NCBI RefSeq assembly: GCF_017301335.1
Contig: NZ_CP071247.1
Span: forward strand, 682,001 to 746,000
Length of the DNA stretch: 64,000 nucleotides
Direction: 5' to 3'
From: Marinobacter salinisoli
GTDB lineage: Bacteria; Pseudomonadota; Gammaproteobacteria; Pseudomonadales; Oleiphilaceae
Shown: positions 36,415 through 46,327 of the stretch, in pieces
Position numbering within the stretch: the first letter of the stretch is position 1
Layout of the letters: the number at the start of each line of letters is the position of its first letter
Program-made: the position numbers and the translations under genes
Notes under the pieces: model-generated
What the model was told of the DNA's origin: nothing
Database searches by the model: none
The model's input: the letters and a program-made list of their open reading frames with translations, nothing else

Positions 36415-37305
36415 ATGTCAGGCAAAACTGTCCACGGCGCGATTATCCTGCTGATCATCGGCAACGCCCTGGCGTTGATTTCGGATGTGTTCGTCAAGCT
36501 GCTGGAACCGGAAGCCCCGGTGTTTCAGTTTGCGTTCCTGCGCTCACTGATCACCCTGCTTCTGCTGCTCCCGCTGGCCAGACAGTTGAGCCGTCGGCAC
36601 CTGTTTACCGGCGTGAAAATCCACGCCGTGCGGGCTCACATCCAGCTGGCCGGCATCCTGTGCATGGTGGTCGCCTTGGGCAACTTGCCGCTGGCTACCG
36701 CCAACGCGGTGTTCTATGCCGCACCGATCCTGGTGATGGTCCTGGCTGCCACCCTGTTCCGGGAGCGCCTGACGCTGCTGAGCATCAGTGCAGTGGTCAG
36801 CGGTTTTCTGGGCATTGTGGTCATTCTGCGCCCGATCGACTTTAACTGGGCGGCAATGGCGGCCCTGGGCGCGGCCCTGGCACTGGCGCTGGGGGCGGTT
36901 CTGGTGCGCCGGCTTCCGGCGCAGCAGTCCACTGTTCACAAACTGTTCCTGAACTACCTGTTGCTGTTGCCGACGGCCGGTGCACTGGCGCTCTGGGAGG
37001 GCGCGCCTCTGGATCTGAGCATGCTCACCAGTGCGCTCGGCTCGGCGCTGTTCATTCTGGGCTACAACGTCACGGTGTTGCTGGCATACCGGCAGGTAGA
37101 TGCCAATCAGGTCACCAGTGCCGAGTACACCGGACTGATCTGGGCGGTAGGCATTGGCTGGATTGGCTTCAGCGAAGTACCCGACCTCTGGTTTGTGGCG
37201 GGCAGCCTGATGATTGTGGTGCCATTGCTGATGATTGGCTGGCGGCACCGGGCGCGTCGCCAGCCAGCCCACAACCCAGCGCACGATTACCAGTACGGGG
37301 TATGA
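36415..37305 (+). CDS. EamA/DMT-family transporter
   Basis: A 296-residue ten-helix membrane protein of the DMT superfamily with two EamA repeats (GNALALISDVFVKLLEPEAPVFQF and the matching VLLAYRQVDANQVTSAEYTGLIWAVGIG half). AGGAGG at 36401-36406 lies 8 nt before this ATG, which rules out the GTG at 36406. It is divergent from the LysR regulator at 35319-36275 and may be its target. The substrate is unknown. Confidence 0.9.
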   Translation: MSGKTVHGAIILLIIGNALALISDVFVKLLEPEAPVFQFAFLRSLITLLLLLPLARQLSRRHLFTGVKIHAVRAHIQLAGILCMVVALGNLPLATANAVFYAAPILVMVLAATLFRERLTLLSISAVVSGFLGIVVILRPIDFNWAAMAALGAALALALGAVLVRRLPAQQSTVHKLFLNYLLLLPTAGALALWEGAPLDLSMLTSALGSALFILGYNVTVLLAYRQVDANQVTSAEYTGLIWAVGIGWIGFSEVPDLWFVAGSLMIVVPLLMIGWRHRARRQPAHNPAHDYQYGV

Positions 37306-37422
37306 ACCGGGTCGGCCCGGGGCAGGATATGCGAAACTGGCACTGTTGCCGTTGCGTGTGAAACAACACCACTGGCGTTCGTTTTGTGCCCCTCATCAGC
37401 GCGCGGAGGCCGTCGACTGAGC

Positions 37423-38139
37423 ATGAAAGTATGGATGTTGGTGGCGGCTTTGATGGCCTGTTCACTGCCCGTTAACGCGTCGTGCGTGGTCCTTCTGCAT
37501 GGTCTGGCACGAACCGCAAGCTCCATGGAAGACATGGAGCACGCCTTGCGCCGTGCCGGTTTCTTGCCCATCAACGACAGTTACCCCTCTCGGGACCATC
37601 CGATTGAGGAACTGGCGGAGCTGGCGATTCCGCCGGCGCTGGAAAAATGCCCCACCGGCATGACGGTGAATTTTGTCACCCACTCGCTCGGCGGCATTCT
37701 GGTGCGGCAGTATCTTGACCAGCACACCATCGAGCATCTGGGCCGGGTGGTTATGCTGGGGCCACCAAATCAAGGCAGTGAGGTGGTCGATGAGCTGAGG
37801 GATGTACCGGGCTTTTACTTCATCAATGGCGACGCCGGCCTGCAGTTGGGCACGGGTGAATCAAGCGTGCCCAAAGCACTGGGCAAGGCTGACTTCGATC
37901 TGGGCATCATTGCCGGAACCCAGAGCATTAACTGGATTCTATCGACTCTGATTCCGGACACGGACGATGGCAAGGTGTCGGTCGAGAACACCAAGCTCGA
38001 AGGGATGGATGAGCACATAGAAATGCCGGTCACCCACCCCTTCATGATGCAAGACGATGAGGTCATCGCCCAGGTCATTCACTACCTCAGGCACGGTCGC
38101 TTTTTTGAGGCCACGCCCGTTCCGCTCCGGGGGCTGTAA
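37423..38139 (+). CDS. exported alpha/beta hydrolase, lipase-like
   Basis: A 238-residue protein starting MKVWMLVAALMACSLPVNA, a signal peptide that fixes the start over an upstream ATG. The core shows CVVLLHGLARTASSME, an early oxyanion-type motif, and FVTHSLGGILVRQYL with Ser as nucleophile. GPPNQGSEVVD resembles the triacylglycerol lipase/esterase group. A likely Asp/His pair lies further on (DTDDGKVSVENTK; THPFMMQ). It ends 55 bp before the convergent His-rich gene. Substrate unknown. Confidence 0.82.
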   Translation: MKVWMLVAALMACSLPVNASCVVLLHGLARTASSMEDMEHALRRAGFLPINDSYPSRDHPIEELAELAIPPALEKCPTGMTVNFVTHSLGGILVRQYLDQHTIEHLGRVVMLGPPNQGSEVVDELRDVPGFYFINGDAGLQLGTGESSVPKALGKADFDLGIIAGTQSINWILSTLIPDTDDGKVSVENTKLEGMDEHIEMPVTHPFMMQDDEVIAQVIHYLRHGRFFEATPVPLRGL

Positions 38140-38142
38140 ACC

Positions 38143-38163
38143 CCGGGGCAAACGAGGCCCCGG
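38143..38163. terminator. hairpin after the lipase-like gene
   Basis: A 7-bp GC stem (CCGGGGC / GCCCCGG) with a 7-nt loop between the lipase-like gene (ends 38139) and the convergent His-rich gene (ends 38194). No T-run follows, so it may be a weak or Rho-assisted terminator. Confidence 0.45.
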
Positions 38164-38193
38164 CGTTGGGAGGATGGCCGCAGCAGGCGCGGC

Positions 38194-38670
38194 TCAGCGA
38201 TGTGAATCCCGAATCAGCTCACGGGTGTTGTGGATAATCCTGGCCACCCGGAATTCGGGGGAAACATGCTGATGCCCGCCACGTTGGTAACCATAGCGGT
38301 GCCCATGATGGTGGTGCCGTTTGCCATAGTGGTGATGATGATGGTGACCTTTGTGGTGACCATGGCCATGCCGGTGGCGGTCGTGGCGGCTATAGCCGTA
38401 ATCGTGGCGATGCTTGTGGCCATGACGGCTGTGATGCCGATCGCGATCGCGGTAATGATCCCGCTTGTGGGAGCGGTGCCGGTCGTGCCTTCCCCGATCG
38501 TGATCGCGGCGATCCCGGTGGTACTCGGCCTTCAGAATGGTAAGCCGGTCATGCGCATGCTGCAGGCCCCCATCACGGCCAGAATGAGCCCGCTCGCCGG
38601 CCAACGCCGATGCGCCGCCGGCCAGCAGGGCAAGCAGGCAGCTTCCGATCAGTAGTTTCTTCACGTTCAT
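38194..38670 (-). CDS. exported His-rich protein
   Basis: A 158-residue protein starting MNVKKLLIGSCLLALLAGG, with AGGAG 6 nt upstream and a signal peptide to about residue 24. The mature part is dominated by His, Arg, Asp and Tyr with HHHHH-type runs, and ends PEFRVARIIHNTRELIRDS, a match in spacing to the end of the protein at 34916-35227. The His tracts suggest metal binding in the periplasm. It does not match a named family in my reading. It is convergent with the lipase-like gene. Confidence 0.75.
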   Translation of the reverse strand: MNVKKLLIGSCLLALLAGGASALAGERAHSGRDGGLQHAHDRLTILKAEYHRDRRDHDRGRHDRHRSHKRDHYRDRDRHHSRHGHKHRHDYGYSRHDRHRHGHGHHKGHHHHHHYGKRHHHHGHRYGYQRGGHQHVSPEFRVARIIHNTRELIRDSHR

Positions 38671-38903
38671 GGCGGTTCTCCTGTCCTTCAAGCATCGGAA
38701 CATGCGTCCGGCCTTGCTCCGGTCGCCTCTTGAGTTCAGGTTATCGAACCGTTCGGGAATGTCAGCAGCGACGGCCCGGCTTTGCATAATCTTTACGGAA
38801 ACCGGTCAGTCATTGACGTTTGTCACCGGCAACTGACGGACTTTTTCGTGGCCACAGCGCCCCGCCGCGAACTGGCCGGGCAGGAATAACAAGCCCTTGT
38901 TCG

Positions 38904-40568
38904 CTAATCCAGTTTGATGTGACCGGTTAGCTGGGACAGGTTCGACGTGATGGTGTTGATGTCGCGCGCAACATGATCGAACTGGCTGACACTGTCCGTC
39001 GTTCCTTGCGCCATGGTCTTGATATCCTTGATGTAGGATTCGAGCTTGGTTGAGGTTTGTTCGTGCTCTTCGGTCGCAGACGCAATCATCTCGTTGCGCT
39101 CACTGATGTCTGAAACGTCCGCGGTAATACGCTGCAGCGACTGCTCGGCGACCACCGACTGATCGACACAGGTTTGTGCTTTTCGGGCGCTTTCGGTGAT
39201 CAGCGAGGACGCCTGTTCAGTTTGTTCCTGTAGTTGCTGCAGCACACTGTGGATCTCTTGCGTCGAGGACTGAGTGCGCGACGCCAGGGTGCGGACTTCA
39301 TCGGCCACGACGGCAAAGCCCCGGCCCTGTTCACCCGCACGAGCCGCCTCGATGGCGGCGTTCAGGGCAAGCAGGTTGGTTTGTTCCGCAATCGCACTGA
39401 TCGCGTCCAGAATCGAGCTGGCGCTTTGGGCGTTGGTATTCAGTTTCTGCACCAGTCCGGAGGCATTTTTTACATCCGCAGTCACTTCCTGGACCGCCCT
39501 GATCGTGCTCCTGACTTGCTCTTCGCCGATCACCGCCTGTTCCCGGGCGCTGTTCGCTGAACTTGCCGCGTCATTGGCGTTCACCGCAATATGGCGCGCG
39601 GCTTCAAACAACTGACTCAGTGATTCGGCAACATCTTCGATCGCCCTGTACTGCTGGGATGATCGCTCGCTGGTCGAATTGCTCGAAGCAACCAGGGTGC
39701 TGGAAATGCTCTCCAGCTTGCGCACATTTTCAGTGGTTTGAGCCAGTTGATGGGCGAAATGCTGAGTCACCGCATTGACCCCGTCAATCAGATCCCCGAT
39801 CTCATCATTGGTGTCTTTTCTGAGCGGCTCCGAGGACTCGTTATTGCGCACCATGCCTTGCAGGCTGTTCGTCACGGCACGGATGGGGCCCACCACGTAA
39901 CGGGGCAACACGAAAGCGATAAAGGCAAAGGTCAGCAGAATCAAAACCAATTGACCGAGCAATAAGGTATCCAGCAGCGCAAAACCGGTTAACGCCTTTG
40001 ATGTGGATGCCGTATTGATGGACTTCATCGCCTCAATGGCCAGATCCATTCTTTGCATGGTCTGATTGAAGGCTTCCAAACCCTTTTTGGTACTGATGTT
40101 GCGCGCTAACAGGTCGTTACCTTCATAGGCTTCGAAGATGACCTGGTCGGAAAAGGCTACCCAGCCCTTCAGTGCCTTCTGGATTTGATCAAACCCCAGG
40201 TCTTGCTGCTGCAGGTCAATGCCCCGGGTATTTTCCCTGGCAGACTCAATGAGGGATTGGGCGTGTTCGATCGCGGCTTTTCTTTCAGCATCCTTATCGA
40301 TAAGCGCCTGCTCATCCATGGAAATCACACCCAGCACGATGTAGTCCCGCTCGGAAACCAGTGCCTTATACAAAGCCACCTCCGCCATTTGCAGGGCATT
40401 CAGTGAGGGCATGATTTGCTCACTGGCTTGGGTGTAGCTCGCTCGCAGCTCGGCCTCTTTCAGGTAGGCAGACGCACTGATCACAAAAACAATGATGCTC
40501 ACGGCAATCACCGGAATCCGAATTTTCGCTTTCAGCGGTAAATGACGCCACACAGCCAGGTCCTTCAT
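38904..40568 (-). CDS. methyl-accepting chemotaxis protein
   Basis: A 554-residue inner-membrane chemoreceptor starting [19 protein letters not shown] membrane helix at about residues 15-37, a periplasmic helical ligand domain, and a second helix at about 210-235 are followed by HAMP and the cytoplasmic signalling domain with the canonical hairpin tip [32 protein letters not shown]. It relays an unknown stimulus to CheA. Longer starts would add unusual low-homology residues before the first helix. Confidence 0.92.
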   Translation of the reverse strand: MKDLAVWRHLPLKAKIRIPVIAVSIIVFVISASAYLKEAELRASYTQASEQIMPSLNALQMAEVALYKALVSERDYIVLGVISMDEQALIDKDAERKAAIEHAQSLIESARENTRGIDLQQQDLGFDQIQKALKGWVAFSDQVIFEAYEGNDLLARNISTKKGLEAFNQTMQRMDLAIEAMKSINTASTSKALTGFALLDTLLLGQLVLILLTFAFIAFVLPRYVVGPIRAVTNSLQGMVRNNESSEPLRKDTNDEIGDLIDGVNAVTQHFAHQLAQTTENVRKLESISSTLVASSNSTSERSSQQYRAIEDVAESLSQLFEAARHIAVNANDAASSANSAREQAVIGEEQVRSTIRAVQEVTADVKNASGLVQKLNTNAQSASSILDAISAIAEQTNLLALNAAIEAARAGEQGRGFAVVADEVRTLASRTQSSTQEIHSVLQQLQEQTEQASSLITESARKAQTCVDQSVVAEQSLQRITADVSDISERNEMIASATEEHEQTSTKLESYIKDIKTMAQGTTDSVSQFDHVARDINTITSNLSQLTGHIKLD

Positions 40569-40890
40569 GCTATCTCTCTTCGTTAACAGCCCATACAACG
40601 ACAAAGGGTGCATACCCCGCACTTGCCTCTCCCCGCGCCGCATGGTTAACCGGGCTCTCAGGCCCGATGCGGAGCGGCCACTCAACGCATTCCAGCACAA
40701 TAAACAGTGGAAATAAAAGAGCTTTTTTGTATAACGAAATTTTCTGGCATGTCGCCGGTTCGGATCGCAGCCACAGCTCATCCATGGCATTTCGGGCCGG
40801 CGCCGACTTCCGTCGAGCAAGGTGCAAAGTGGGGTGCAAGGTGGAGAGAAAGCCAATTTTCCCGACGCGCCGGTGGCGCTCGGGGAGCAA
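40569..40890. other. intergenic region upstream of the chemoreceptor
   Basis: These 322 bp separate the chemoreceptor start from the end of the ChaC-like gene, both on the minus strand. I see a short tandem-like GGTGCAAAG / GGTGCAAG repeat (near 40829-40850) and an AT-rich stretch near 40700-40755 that probably holds the receptor promoter. I did not find a clear sigma-28 box, gene or strong terminator. Confidence 0.5.
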
Positions 40891-41466
40891 CTAGTCGCCG
40901 TCGAGTAAGGCGGTTTTCAGATGACGTTCAATGGCAAAGGTATGTGCGCACTCGGTACCGAGCTGGCGCAGGGAGTCGGCCAGGCGCAGTAAATATTCGG
41001 AATTGGGTCCACTGGGGCCGGCAGCGCCGGCGATCTGGCGGGCGATGTCCTGGTCCGGCGCATGGCCAAGAAAGGCTTCGTTGTCCTCCGTGGCAATGTA
41101 AACCACGCCGTCGCCATGACAGCCATCGTCGAAGGTGAGCCGGGTGGTGAAGCGCAGGTAACCATTCTTCTCCCGCACATCGAGGTGCTCGAACACCGAC
41201 GGCGACACCCGGTAGGCCATGCCCTTGCACACCGCGTCCGGCTGCTCGACCAGGGTCACCACCCTGCCGGGCGCGTCCGGGGTGCCCCGATGGTCGTGCG
41301 AGCCCTGCCAGAACCGGCGTTGCCAGCCTCTGATGGTAGCCGGGCGCTGCTCCAGAAACGGGAAATCCACTTTGTAGATCAGTGACCCATAGCCAAACAG
41401 CCAGATGGCCGAAACGCCGTCAAAGCTCTGCCGGGCGCGGTTGATCTCAATGGTGTTGGCGGACAT
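40891..41466 (-). CDS. ChaC-type gamma-glutamylcyclotransferase
   Basis: A 191-residue enzyme with the GGCT fold. YGSL at residues 26-29 forms the glycine-loop substrate site and E99 in VREKNGY is the expected catalytic acid. ChaC enzymes cleave glutathione to 5-oxoproline and Cys-Gly in the cytoplasm. GGAG precedes the ATG. It lies in the same direction as the MarC gene upstream and the chemoreceptor downstream, but with gaps that make co-transcription uncertain. Confidence 0.9.
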   Translation of the reverse strand: MSANTIEINRARQSFDGVSAIWLFGYGSLIYKVDFPFLEQRPATIRGWQRRFWQGSHDHRGTPDAPGRVVTLVEQPDAVCKGMAYRVSPSVFEHLDVREKNGYLRFTTRLTFDDGCHGDGVVYIATEDNEAFLGHAPDQDIARQIAGAAGPSGPNSEYLLRLADSLRQLGTECAHTFAIERHLKTALLDGD

Positions 41467-41503
41467 ACAGCTCCGTTACGAACGTTTGTCGGTGCTCCCT
41501 ACT

Positions 41504-42127
41504 CTAGGTGGACGCGATAAAGCCCGCAATACCGGTCAGCACAATCTCGGCGGCCATGGCCGACAGGATCAGACCACTGACCTTGGACAGAATATTGAGC
41601 CCGGTCTTGCCCAATGCTTTCTCGAGGTAGCCCGACAGGCGCAGCAACACCGCCAGGACAATCAGCGCCGCCACCAGACCGAGCAGACCGCCGGCGACAT
41701 CCGGAAACGCCTTGAGTTCGGCCCCGTACACCAGAATGGCACCGATGGTGGCCGGGCCGATCATGATCGGAATCGCCAGCGGCACCACGGCGACATCGTC
41801 CCGGTCTTCTTCCGGCAAGCCGGTGGCGTGGTTTCGGGTGCCACTGGTGACCAGGCTGATGGCGGTCAGAAACAGCAGGCTACCGGCGCCGATCCGGAAC
41901 GAATTCAGGGTAATACCGATGGCGTTGAACAACACCGGGCCGGCGAAGAACAGAATTACCGCCAGGACAAACGCCGAAACACAGGCACGGCGGATGATCG
42001 AGGACTTCTCCGCCGCTGGCAGTCCGCGCGTCAGGGCGAGGAACATGGTCACCACAAAGAACGGCGCCAGGAGAAACAGAAAACGGATGGTGCTGCTGAA
42101 AAAAGTCGAGATAAACGCGTCAAACAT
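41504..42127 (-). CDS. marC: MarC-family membrane protein
   Basis: A 207-residue protein with six predicted helices and the MarC pattern MFDAFISTFFSSTIRFLFLLAPFFVVTMFLALT, later PLAIPIMIGPATIGAILVYG. ATG at 42127 was chosen because family members begin near this point; a GTG at 42145 is possible. The role of MarC is not settled despite its name, and antibiotic efflux has been questioned. The symbol is a family label. Confidence 0.85.
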   Translation of the reverse strand: MFDAFISTFFSSTIRFLFLLAPFFVVTMFLALTRGLPAAEKSSIIRRACVSAFVLAVILFFAGPVLFNAIGITLNSFRIGAGSLLFLTAISLVTSGTRNHATGLPEEDRDDVAVVPLAIPIMIGPATIGAILVYGAELKAFPDVAGGLLGLVAALIVLAVLLRLSGYLEKALGKTGLNILSKVSGLILSAMAAEIVLTGIAGFIAST

Positions 42128-42216
42128 TAGGTCGATTCCGGCCACAAAGATCTGGCGTAACTGTACACGTTGAAAGGGTTTTTCACCGTACGGAAGTTAA
42201 CCTACCCGGGCCCCGC

Positions 42217-43059
42217 CTAGCGGCCCTCCTGCACGTACACCCAGTTGGTCCGCACGTCATCACACACGATGACGTTGCGGTTGATCACCTGACATTGCGC
42301 CAACCCATCCGGTAACTGCTCGTGGTAACGGGCCTTCACCCCCAGGGTCTTCTTGTCCTGCTTCAGCAACCGGAAGGTTTCTTCCATACGGGCGGCGAAA
42401 TCCACGCCACCGTCCTCCAGGGTATGAAAGGCATTATGAAAGGCGGTGAAGCTCATGGTGCTGGCACCGAGACCAATCCCAAGCATGGCAGGGATGTAGC
42501 GATCGTAGGCCTCCGACAGATACTGGCGCACCGCATGCTGATCCTGCCGGTTACCCTCGAACGCGCTCAGGCCCAGACGGTTATCGTCCTCCAGCGCATC
42601 CGGCGCGAGCTGACGGTTGGGCTGATTGTCCGCCAGCCGGAAAGACCCGGACGGGCAGCGAATGCGCTCCCCCAGCAATTGGCACTGCGATAACGACGCC
42701 GCTATGTCCGGCCGGGACGCTGGTTCGTCCGCCACTTCCGATGCCGGACGCTGGGCGGGCGGCGCCTCCGGTTGTGGTGCAAGGGCTGAAACCGCGGGCT
42801 CTGGCCGTTTTGCGGCCGCCGGCACCGAGAGTCCATGCCGTTGCGCCGGCCGACGCAACAGCAACCGCTGGACCTGAGGATCGTTGCGCCGAAAATCCAT
42901 CGGCGACGGCAGGCGCGACGCCTCACCCCGAGCCACCAGATCGCAGTAGAGTTGTTCCAGATCGGTGCGCACGTCCAGCGCACAGGCCGGTTCAGCCGCC
43001 CGAAGCGGACTGGACACCAGCAGGACAACGACGCCCAGCCAAACTGCACCTCTGGTCAT
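42217..43059 (-). CDS. secreted hypothetical protein with Pro/Ala linker
   Basis: A 280-residue protein with a signal peptide (about residues 1-22), an N-terminal helical portion, a Pro/Ala/Glu-rich linker around residues 85-118, and a C-terminal region with two Cys pairs (SQCQLLGERIRC and CQVINRNVIVC) that may form disulfides. GGGGAG lies upstream of the ATG. I do not recognise a family. It is transcribed away from pntA, with about 230 bp between. Confidence 0.65.
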   Translation of the reverse strand: MTRGAVWLGVVVLLVSSPLRAAEPACALDVRTDLEQLYCDLVARGEASRLPSPMDFRRNDPQVQRLLLRRPAQRHGLSVPAAAKRPEPAVSALAPQPEAPPAQRPASEVADEPASRPDIAASLSQCQLLGERIRCPSGSFRLADNQPNRQLAPDALEDDNRLGLSAFEGNRQDQHAVRQYLSEAYDRYIPAMLGIGLGASTMSFTAFHNAFHTLEDGGVDFAARMEETFRLLKQDKKTLGVKARYHEQLPDGLAQCQVINRNVIVCDDVRTNWVYVQEGR

Positions 43060-43289
43060 ACTGCTCCCCCTGCCTCATTCAACCGATATCACCGACTCAT
43101 CCGGGCAGTTTACCGCAACTACCGGTGCGCTGCCGTCGGGCGGATTCCGATACGCTGGCAGGCGAACGAGGCCGTACTGTTTCACAAGATGGCGGCTCTA
43201 TGGCACTAAAAACAGGAAGTTTTTTCAGCTTGCACTAGGCTTGAGTGATGACACCTGGTTCATCGATTCGGCCGAAGGAGGCGGGCACC

Positions 43290-44867
43290 ATGAAGCTGGG
43301 CATCCCGAAGGAAATTTTCACGGACGAGAAACGGGTCGCCGCAACCCCGCCCTCGGTCCACAAGCTGATTGACCTTGGCTACGAGGTCATTGTTGAAGCT
43401 GGTGCCGGCGAAGCCGCGCACTACCAGGACGACGCCTACCAGCATGCCGGCGCCACGCTGGCGGCGGATACCAAATCCCTGTGGCAGGAAGCGGACTTTA
43501 TTCTGAAAGTCCGGGCGCCCATGGAGAACCCGGCGCTGGGCGTTCACGAAGTGGACCTGATGAAGGAAGGCGCCTACCTGGCCAGTTACATCTGGCCGGC
43601 GCAGAGCCCCGAACTGCTTGAAAAGCTGGCCGCCAAACACATCACCAGCTTCGCCATCGACAGCCTGCCCCGTATCAGCCGCGCCCAGAAGATGGACGCC
43701 CTGAGCGCCATGGCCAACATCGCCGGTTACCGCGCGGTGATTGAAGCCGCCAACCACTTTGGCCGGTTTTTCACCGGCCAGGTGACCGCTGCGGGCAAAG
43801 TGCCCCCGGCCAAGGTGATGGTCATCGGTGCCGGGGTGGCCGGGCTGGCGGCCGTGGGTGCTGCCAACAGCCTGGGCGCCGTGGTCCGGGCCTTCGATAC
43901 CCGGCTGGAGGTCAAGGAACAGATTGAAAGCATGGGCGCCCAGTTCCTGGAACTGGATTTCGGCGACGAGGACGGCAGTGGCACCGGCGGTTACGCCAAG
44001 CAGATGAGCGATGAGTTCATCAAGGCGGAAATGGCGCTGTTCGCAGAGCAGGCGGAAGAAGTCGACATCATCATCACCACCGCCCTGATTCCCGGCAAGC
44101 CGGCGCCCAAGCTGATTACCGAAGACATGGTGAAGTCCATGAAACCCGGCAGTGTCATTGTCGACCTGGCATCCGAGCGCGGCGGCAACTGCGAACTGAC
44201 CGAACCGGGACAGGTCGCGCACAAGCACGACGTTACCCTGATCGGTTACACCGACCTGCCCAGCCGCATGGCCAAGGTCTCCAGCGATCTGTACGCCACC
44301 AACCTGTTCCATCTGATCACCGAACTGACACCAGAGAAAGACGGTGTGCCGGTGGTCGACATGGAGGATGAGGTAATCCGGGGCCTGACCGTGGTCAACG
44401 GCAAAGACATCACCTGGCCGCCACCCGAGCCCAAATCCCCGGTCAGCCCAAAACCCGCGCCCGGCACCGAAGAACCCGCCGTGCCCGAAAAATCCGGCCC
44501 CAGCAAAGCGGCCGTCACCGGCAAGGTGATCGGCAAGCTGGTGCTGCTGGTCGTCTCGGCGGCGGCGCTCTATGGTGTGGGCGCCTACGCGCCCGAAAGC
44601 TTCCTGAGTCACTTCACGGTCTTTGTGCTGGCCTGTTTCATCGGCTGGCAGGTGATCTGGAATGTCACGCCGTCCCTGCATACCCCGCTGATGAGCGTGA
44701 CCAACGCCATCAGCGGCATCATCGTGATCGGCGCCATGCTGCACCTGGCCCAAGCTGAAAACATTGCGGTCGGGATCATGGCCTTTGTCGCCGTGTTGAT
44801 TGCCAGTATCAATGTCGGCGGGGGCTTTCGGGTCACCCACCGCATGCTGAAAATGTTCCGCAAATAG
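43290..44867 (+). CDS. pntA: NAD(P) transhydrogenase subunit alpha
   Basis: A 525-residue subunit of the proton-translocating transhydrogenase. [20 protein letters not shown] opens the NAD(H)-binding domain I, with [20 protein letters not shown] as dinucleotide fold, and a C-terminal membrane part of about four helices (residues 420-515) after a Pro-rich linker. AAGGAGG precedes this ATG, which fixes the start. It passes hydride from NADH to NADP+ using the proton gradient, together with PntB 11 bp downstream. Length is close to E. coli PntA (510). Confidence 0.96.
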   Translation: MKLGIPKEIFTDEKRVAATPPSVHKLIDLGYEVIVEAGAGEAAHYQDDAYQHAGATLAADTKSLWQEADFILKVRAPMENPALGVHEVDLMKEGAYLASYIWPAQSPELLEKLAAKHITSFAIDSLPRISRAQKMDALSAMANIAGYRAVIEAANHFGRFFTGQVTAAGKVPPAKVMVIGAGVAGLAAVGAANSLGAVVRAFDTRLEVKEQIESMGAQFLELDFGDEDGSGTGGYAKQMSDEFIKAEMALFAEQAEEVDIIITTALIPGKPAPKLITEDMVKSMKPGSVIVDLASERGGNCELTEPGQVAHKHDVTLIGYTDLPSRMAKVSSDLYATNLFHLITELTPEKDGVPVVDMEDEVIRGLTVVNGKDITWPPPEPKSPVSPKPAPGTEEPAVPEKSGPSKAAVTGKVIGKLVLLVVSAAALYGVGAYAPESFLSHFTVFVLACFIGWQVIWNVTPSLHTPLMSVTNAISGIIVIGAMLHLAQAENIAVGIMAFVAVLIASINVGGGFRVTHRMLKMFRK

Positions 44868-44878
44868 GAGGCACAACC

Positions 44879-46273
44879 ATGAGCACCGGACTCGTCAGTG
44901 TCGCCTATGTGGTGGCCAGCGTTTTGTTCATTCTCAGCCTGGGCGGCCTCAGCCACCAGGAATCCGCCCGTCGGGGCAACTGGTACGGCGTTGCCGGCAT
45001 TATCATTGCCCTGCTGGCAACCGTGGCCGGGGTCACCGGTGGCGGACTGATCGCGATCACCATCGCGGTGCTGCTCGGCGCTGTGGTCGGTATTCTGATC
45101 GCCAACAAGGTCGAAATGACCCAGATGCCACAACTGGTGGCGCTGCTGCACAGCTTTGTCGGTCTGGCAGCGGTGCTGGTGGGTTTCTCCGGCTATATCG
45201 AACCCCTGAAAGCCACCACCGGCACCGAACACACCATCAAGCTGGTCGAGGTGTTTGTGGGCGTCTTCATCGGTGCCATCACCTTCACCGGGTCGCTGGT
45301 GGCCTGTGGCAAACTCGATGGCCGGATTGCCAGCAAACCCCTGACCCTGCCCGGACGGCACCTGATGAACCTGGCGGCGGTCATTGCCTCCGTGGCACTG
45401 GGAGCCTGGTTCCTCGGCACCGAAAGCCTCGCCCTGGGCCTGATTGCCCTGACGGTGATGACGCTCATTGCCTCCGCCCTTGGCATTCACCTGATCATGG
45501 CCATTGGCGGGGCCGATATGCCCGTGGTGGTGTCGATGCTCAACAGTTATTCCGGCTGGGCGGCCGCCTCCATCGGCTTCATGCTCGGCAACGATCTGTT
45601 GATTGTTACCGGGGCCCTGGTGGGCAGCAGCGGTGCCATCCTCAGTTACATCATGTGCCGGGCGATGAACCGCTCGTTCATCAGCGTCATTCTGGGTGGT
45701 TTTGGCCAGAGTGGCGGCAGCAGCGCCGCGCTGGATGGTGACCAGTCGGTGCAGGAGATCAGCGCCGACGACGTCTGTGAGGAACTCCGTAATGCCCAGT
45801 CGGTGATTATCGTGCCGGGCTACGGCATGGCGGTGGCCCAGGCCCAGAACGGCGTCAGTGACATGACCAAAATTCTGCGGGACAGGGGCGTGAACGTGCG
45901 CTTCGGCATTCACCCGGTGGCCGGGCGACTGCCGGGACACATGAACGTCCTGCTCGCCGAAGCCCATGTGCCCTATGACATCGTGCTGGAAATGGATGAA
46001 ATCAATGATGATTTCCCGGATACCGACGTGGTGCTGGTGATCGGCGCCAACGATACGGTAAACCCGGCGGCGGCCGAGGATCCGGGCAGCCCGATTGCCG
46101 GCATGCCGGTGCTGGAGGTCTGGAAAGCACGCACTGTGGTCATCCTGAAACGGGGTATGGCCACCGGCTACTCCGGCGTGGAAAACCCGCTGTTCTACAA
46201 GGACAACGCCCACATGCTGTTCGGGGATGCCAAGGACAGCATCGACAAGCTGGTCAGTGGCCTGCGGGGGTAG
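44879..46273 (+). CDS. pntB: NAD(P) transhydrogenase subunit beta
   Basis: A 464-residue partner of PntA. About nine membrane helices are followed by the NADP(H)-binding domain III, seen in [38 protein letters not shown] and [18 protein letters not shown] precedes the ATG and pntA ends 11 bp earlier, so the two form an operon. The complex sits in the inner membrane and supplies NADPH. A terminator follows. Confidence 0.97.
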   Translation: MSTGLVSVAYVVASVLFILSLGGLSHQESARRGNWYGVAGIIIALLATVAGVTGGGLIAITIAVLLGAVVGILIANKVEMTQMPQLVALLHSFVGLAAVLVGFSGYIEPLKATTGTEHTIKLVEVFVGVFIGAITFTGSLVACGKLDGRIASKPLTLPGRHLMNLAAVIASVALGAWFLGTESLALGLIALTVMTLIASALGIHLIMAIGGADMPVVVSMLNSYSGWAAASIGFMLGNDLLIVTGALVGSSGAILSYIMCRAMNRSFISVILGGFGQSGGSSAALDGDQSVQEISADDVCEELRNAQSVIIVPGYGMAVAQAQNGVSDMTKILRDRGVNVRFGIHPVAGRLPGHMNVLLAEAHVPYDIVLEMDEINDDFPDTDVVLVIGANDTVNPAAAEDPGSPIAGMPVLEVWKARTVVILKRGMATGYSGVENPLFYKDNAHMLFGDAKDSIDKLVSGLRG

Positions 46274-46283
46274 ACCGGCAGGC

Positions 46284-46312
46284 AAAAAAAAAGCCCCGGG
46301 GTTTCCGGGGCT
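46284..46312 (-). terminator. terminator of the Old Yellow Enzyme gene
   Basis: An 8-bp stem (AGCCCCGG / CCGGGGCT) with a 5-nt loop. A run of nine A at 46284-46292 becomes a U-run on the minus strand, so this terminates the OYE gene (ends 46328). It also lies just after pntB (ends 46273), which may use the stem. Confidence 0.85.
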
Positions 46313-46327
46313 GAAGGGGTACGCAGA

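Noticed and set aside
38230..38655. Hydrophobic Val/Met-rich open frame opposite the His-rich gene
   Set aside because: It is the antisense of CAT/CAC His codons, which yields artificial Met/Val runs.
44609..46285. 558-residue open frame opposite pntB
   Set aside because: Shadow of a highly conserved transhydrogenase gene.
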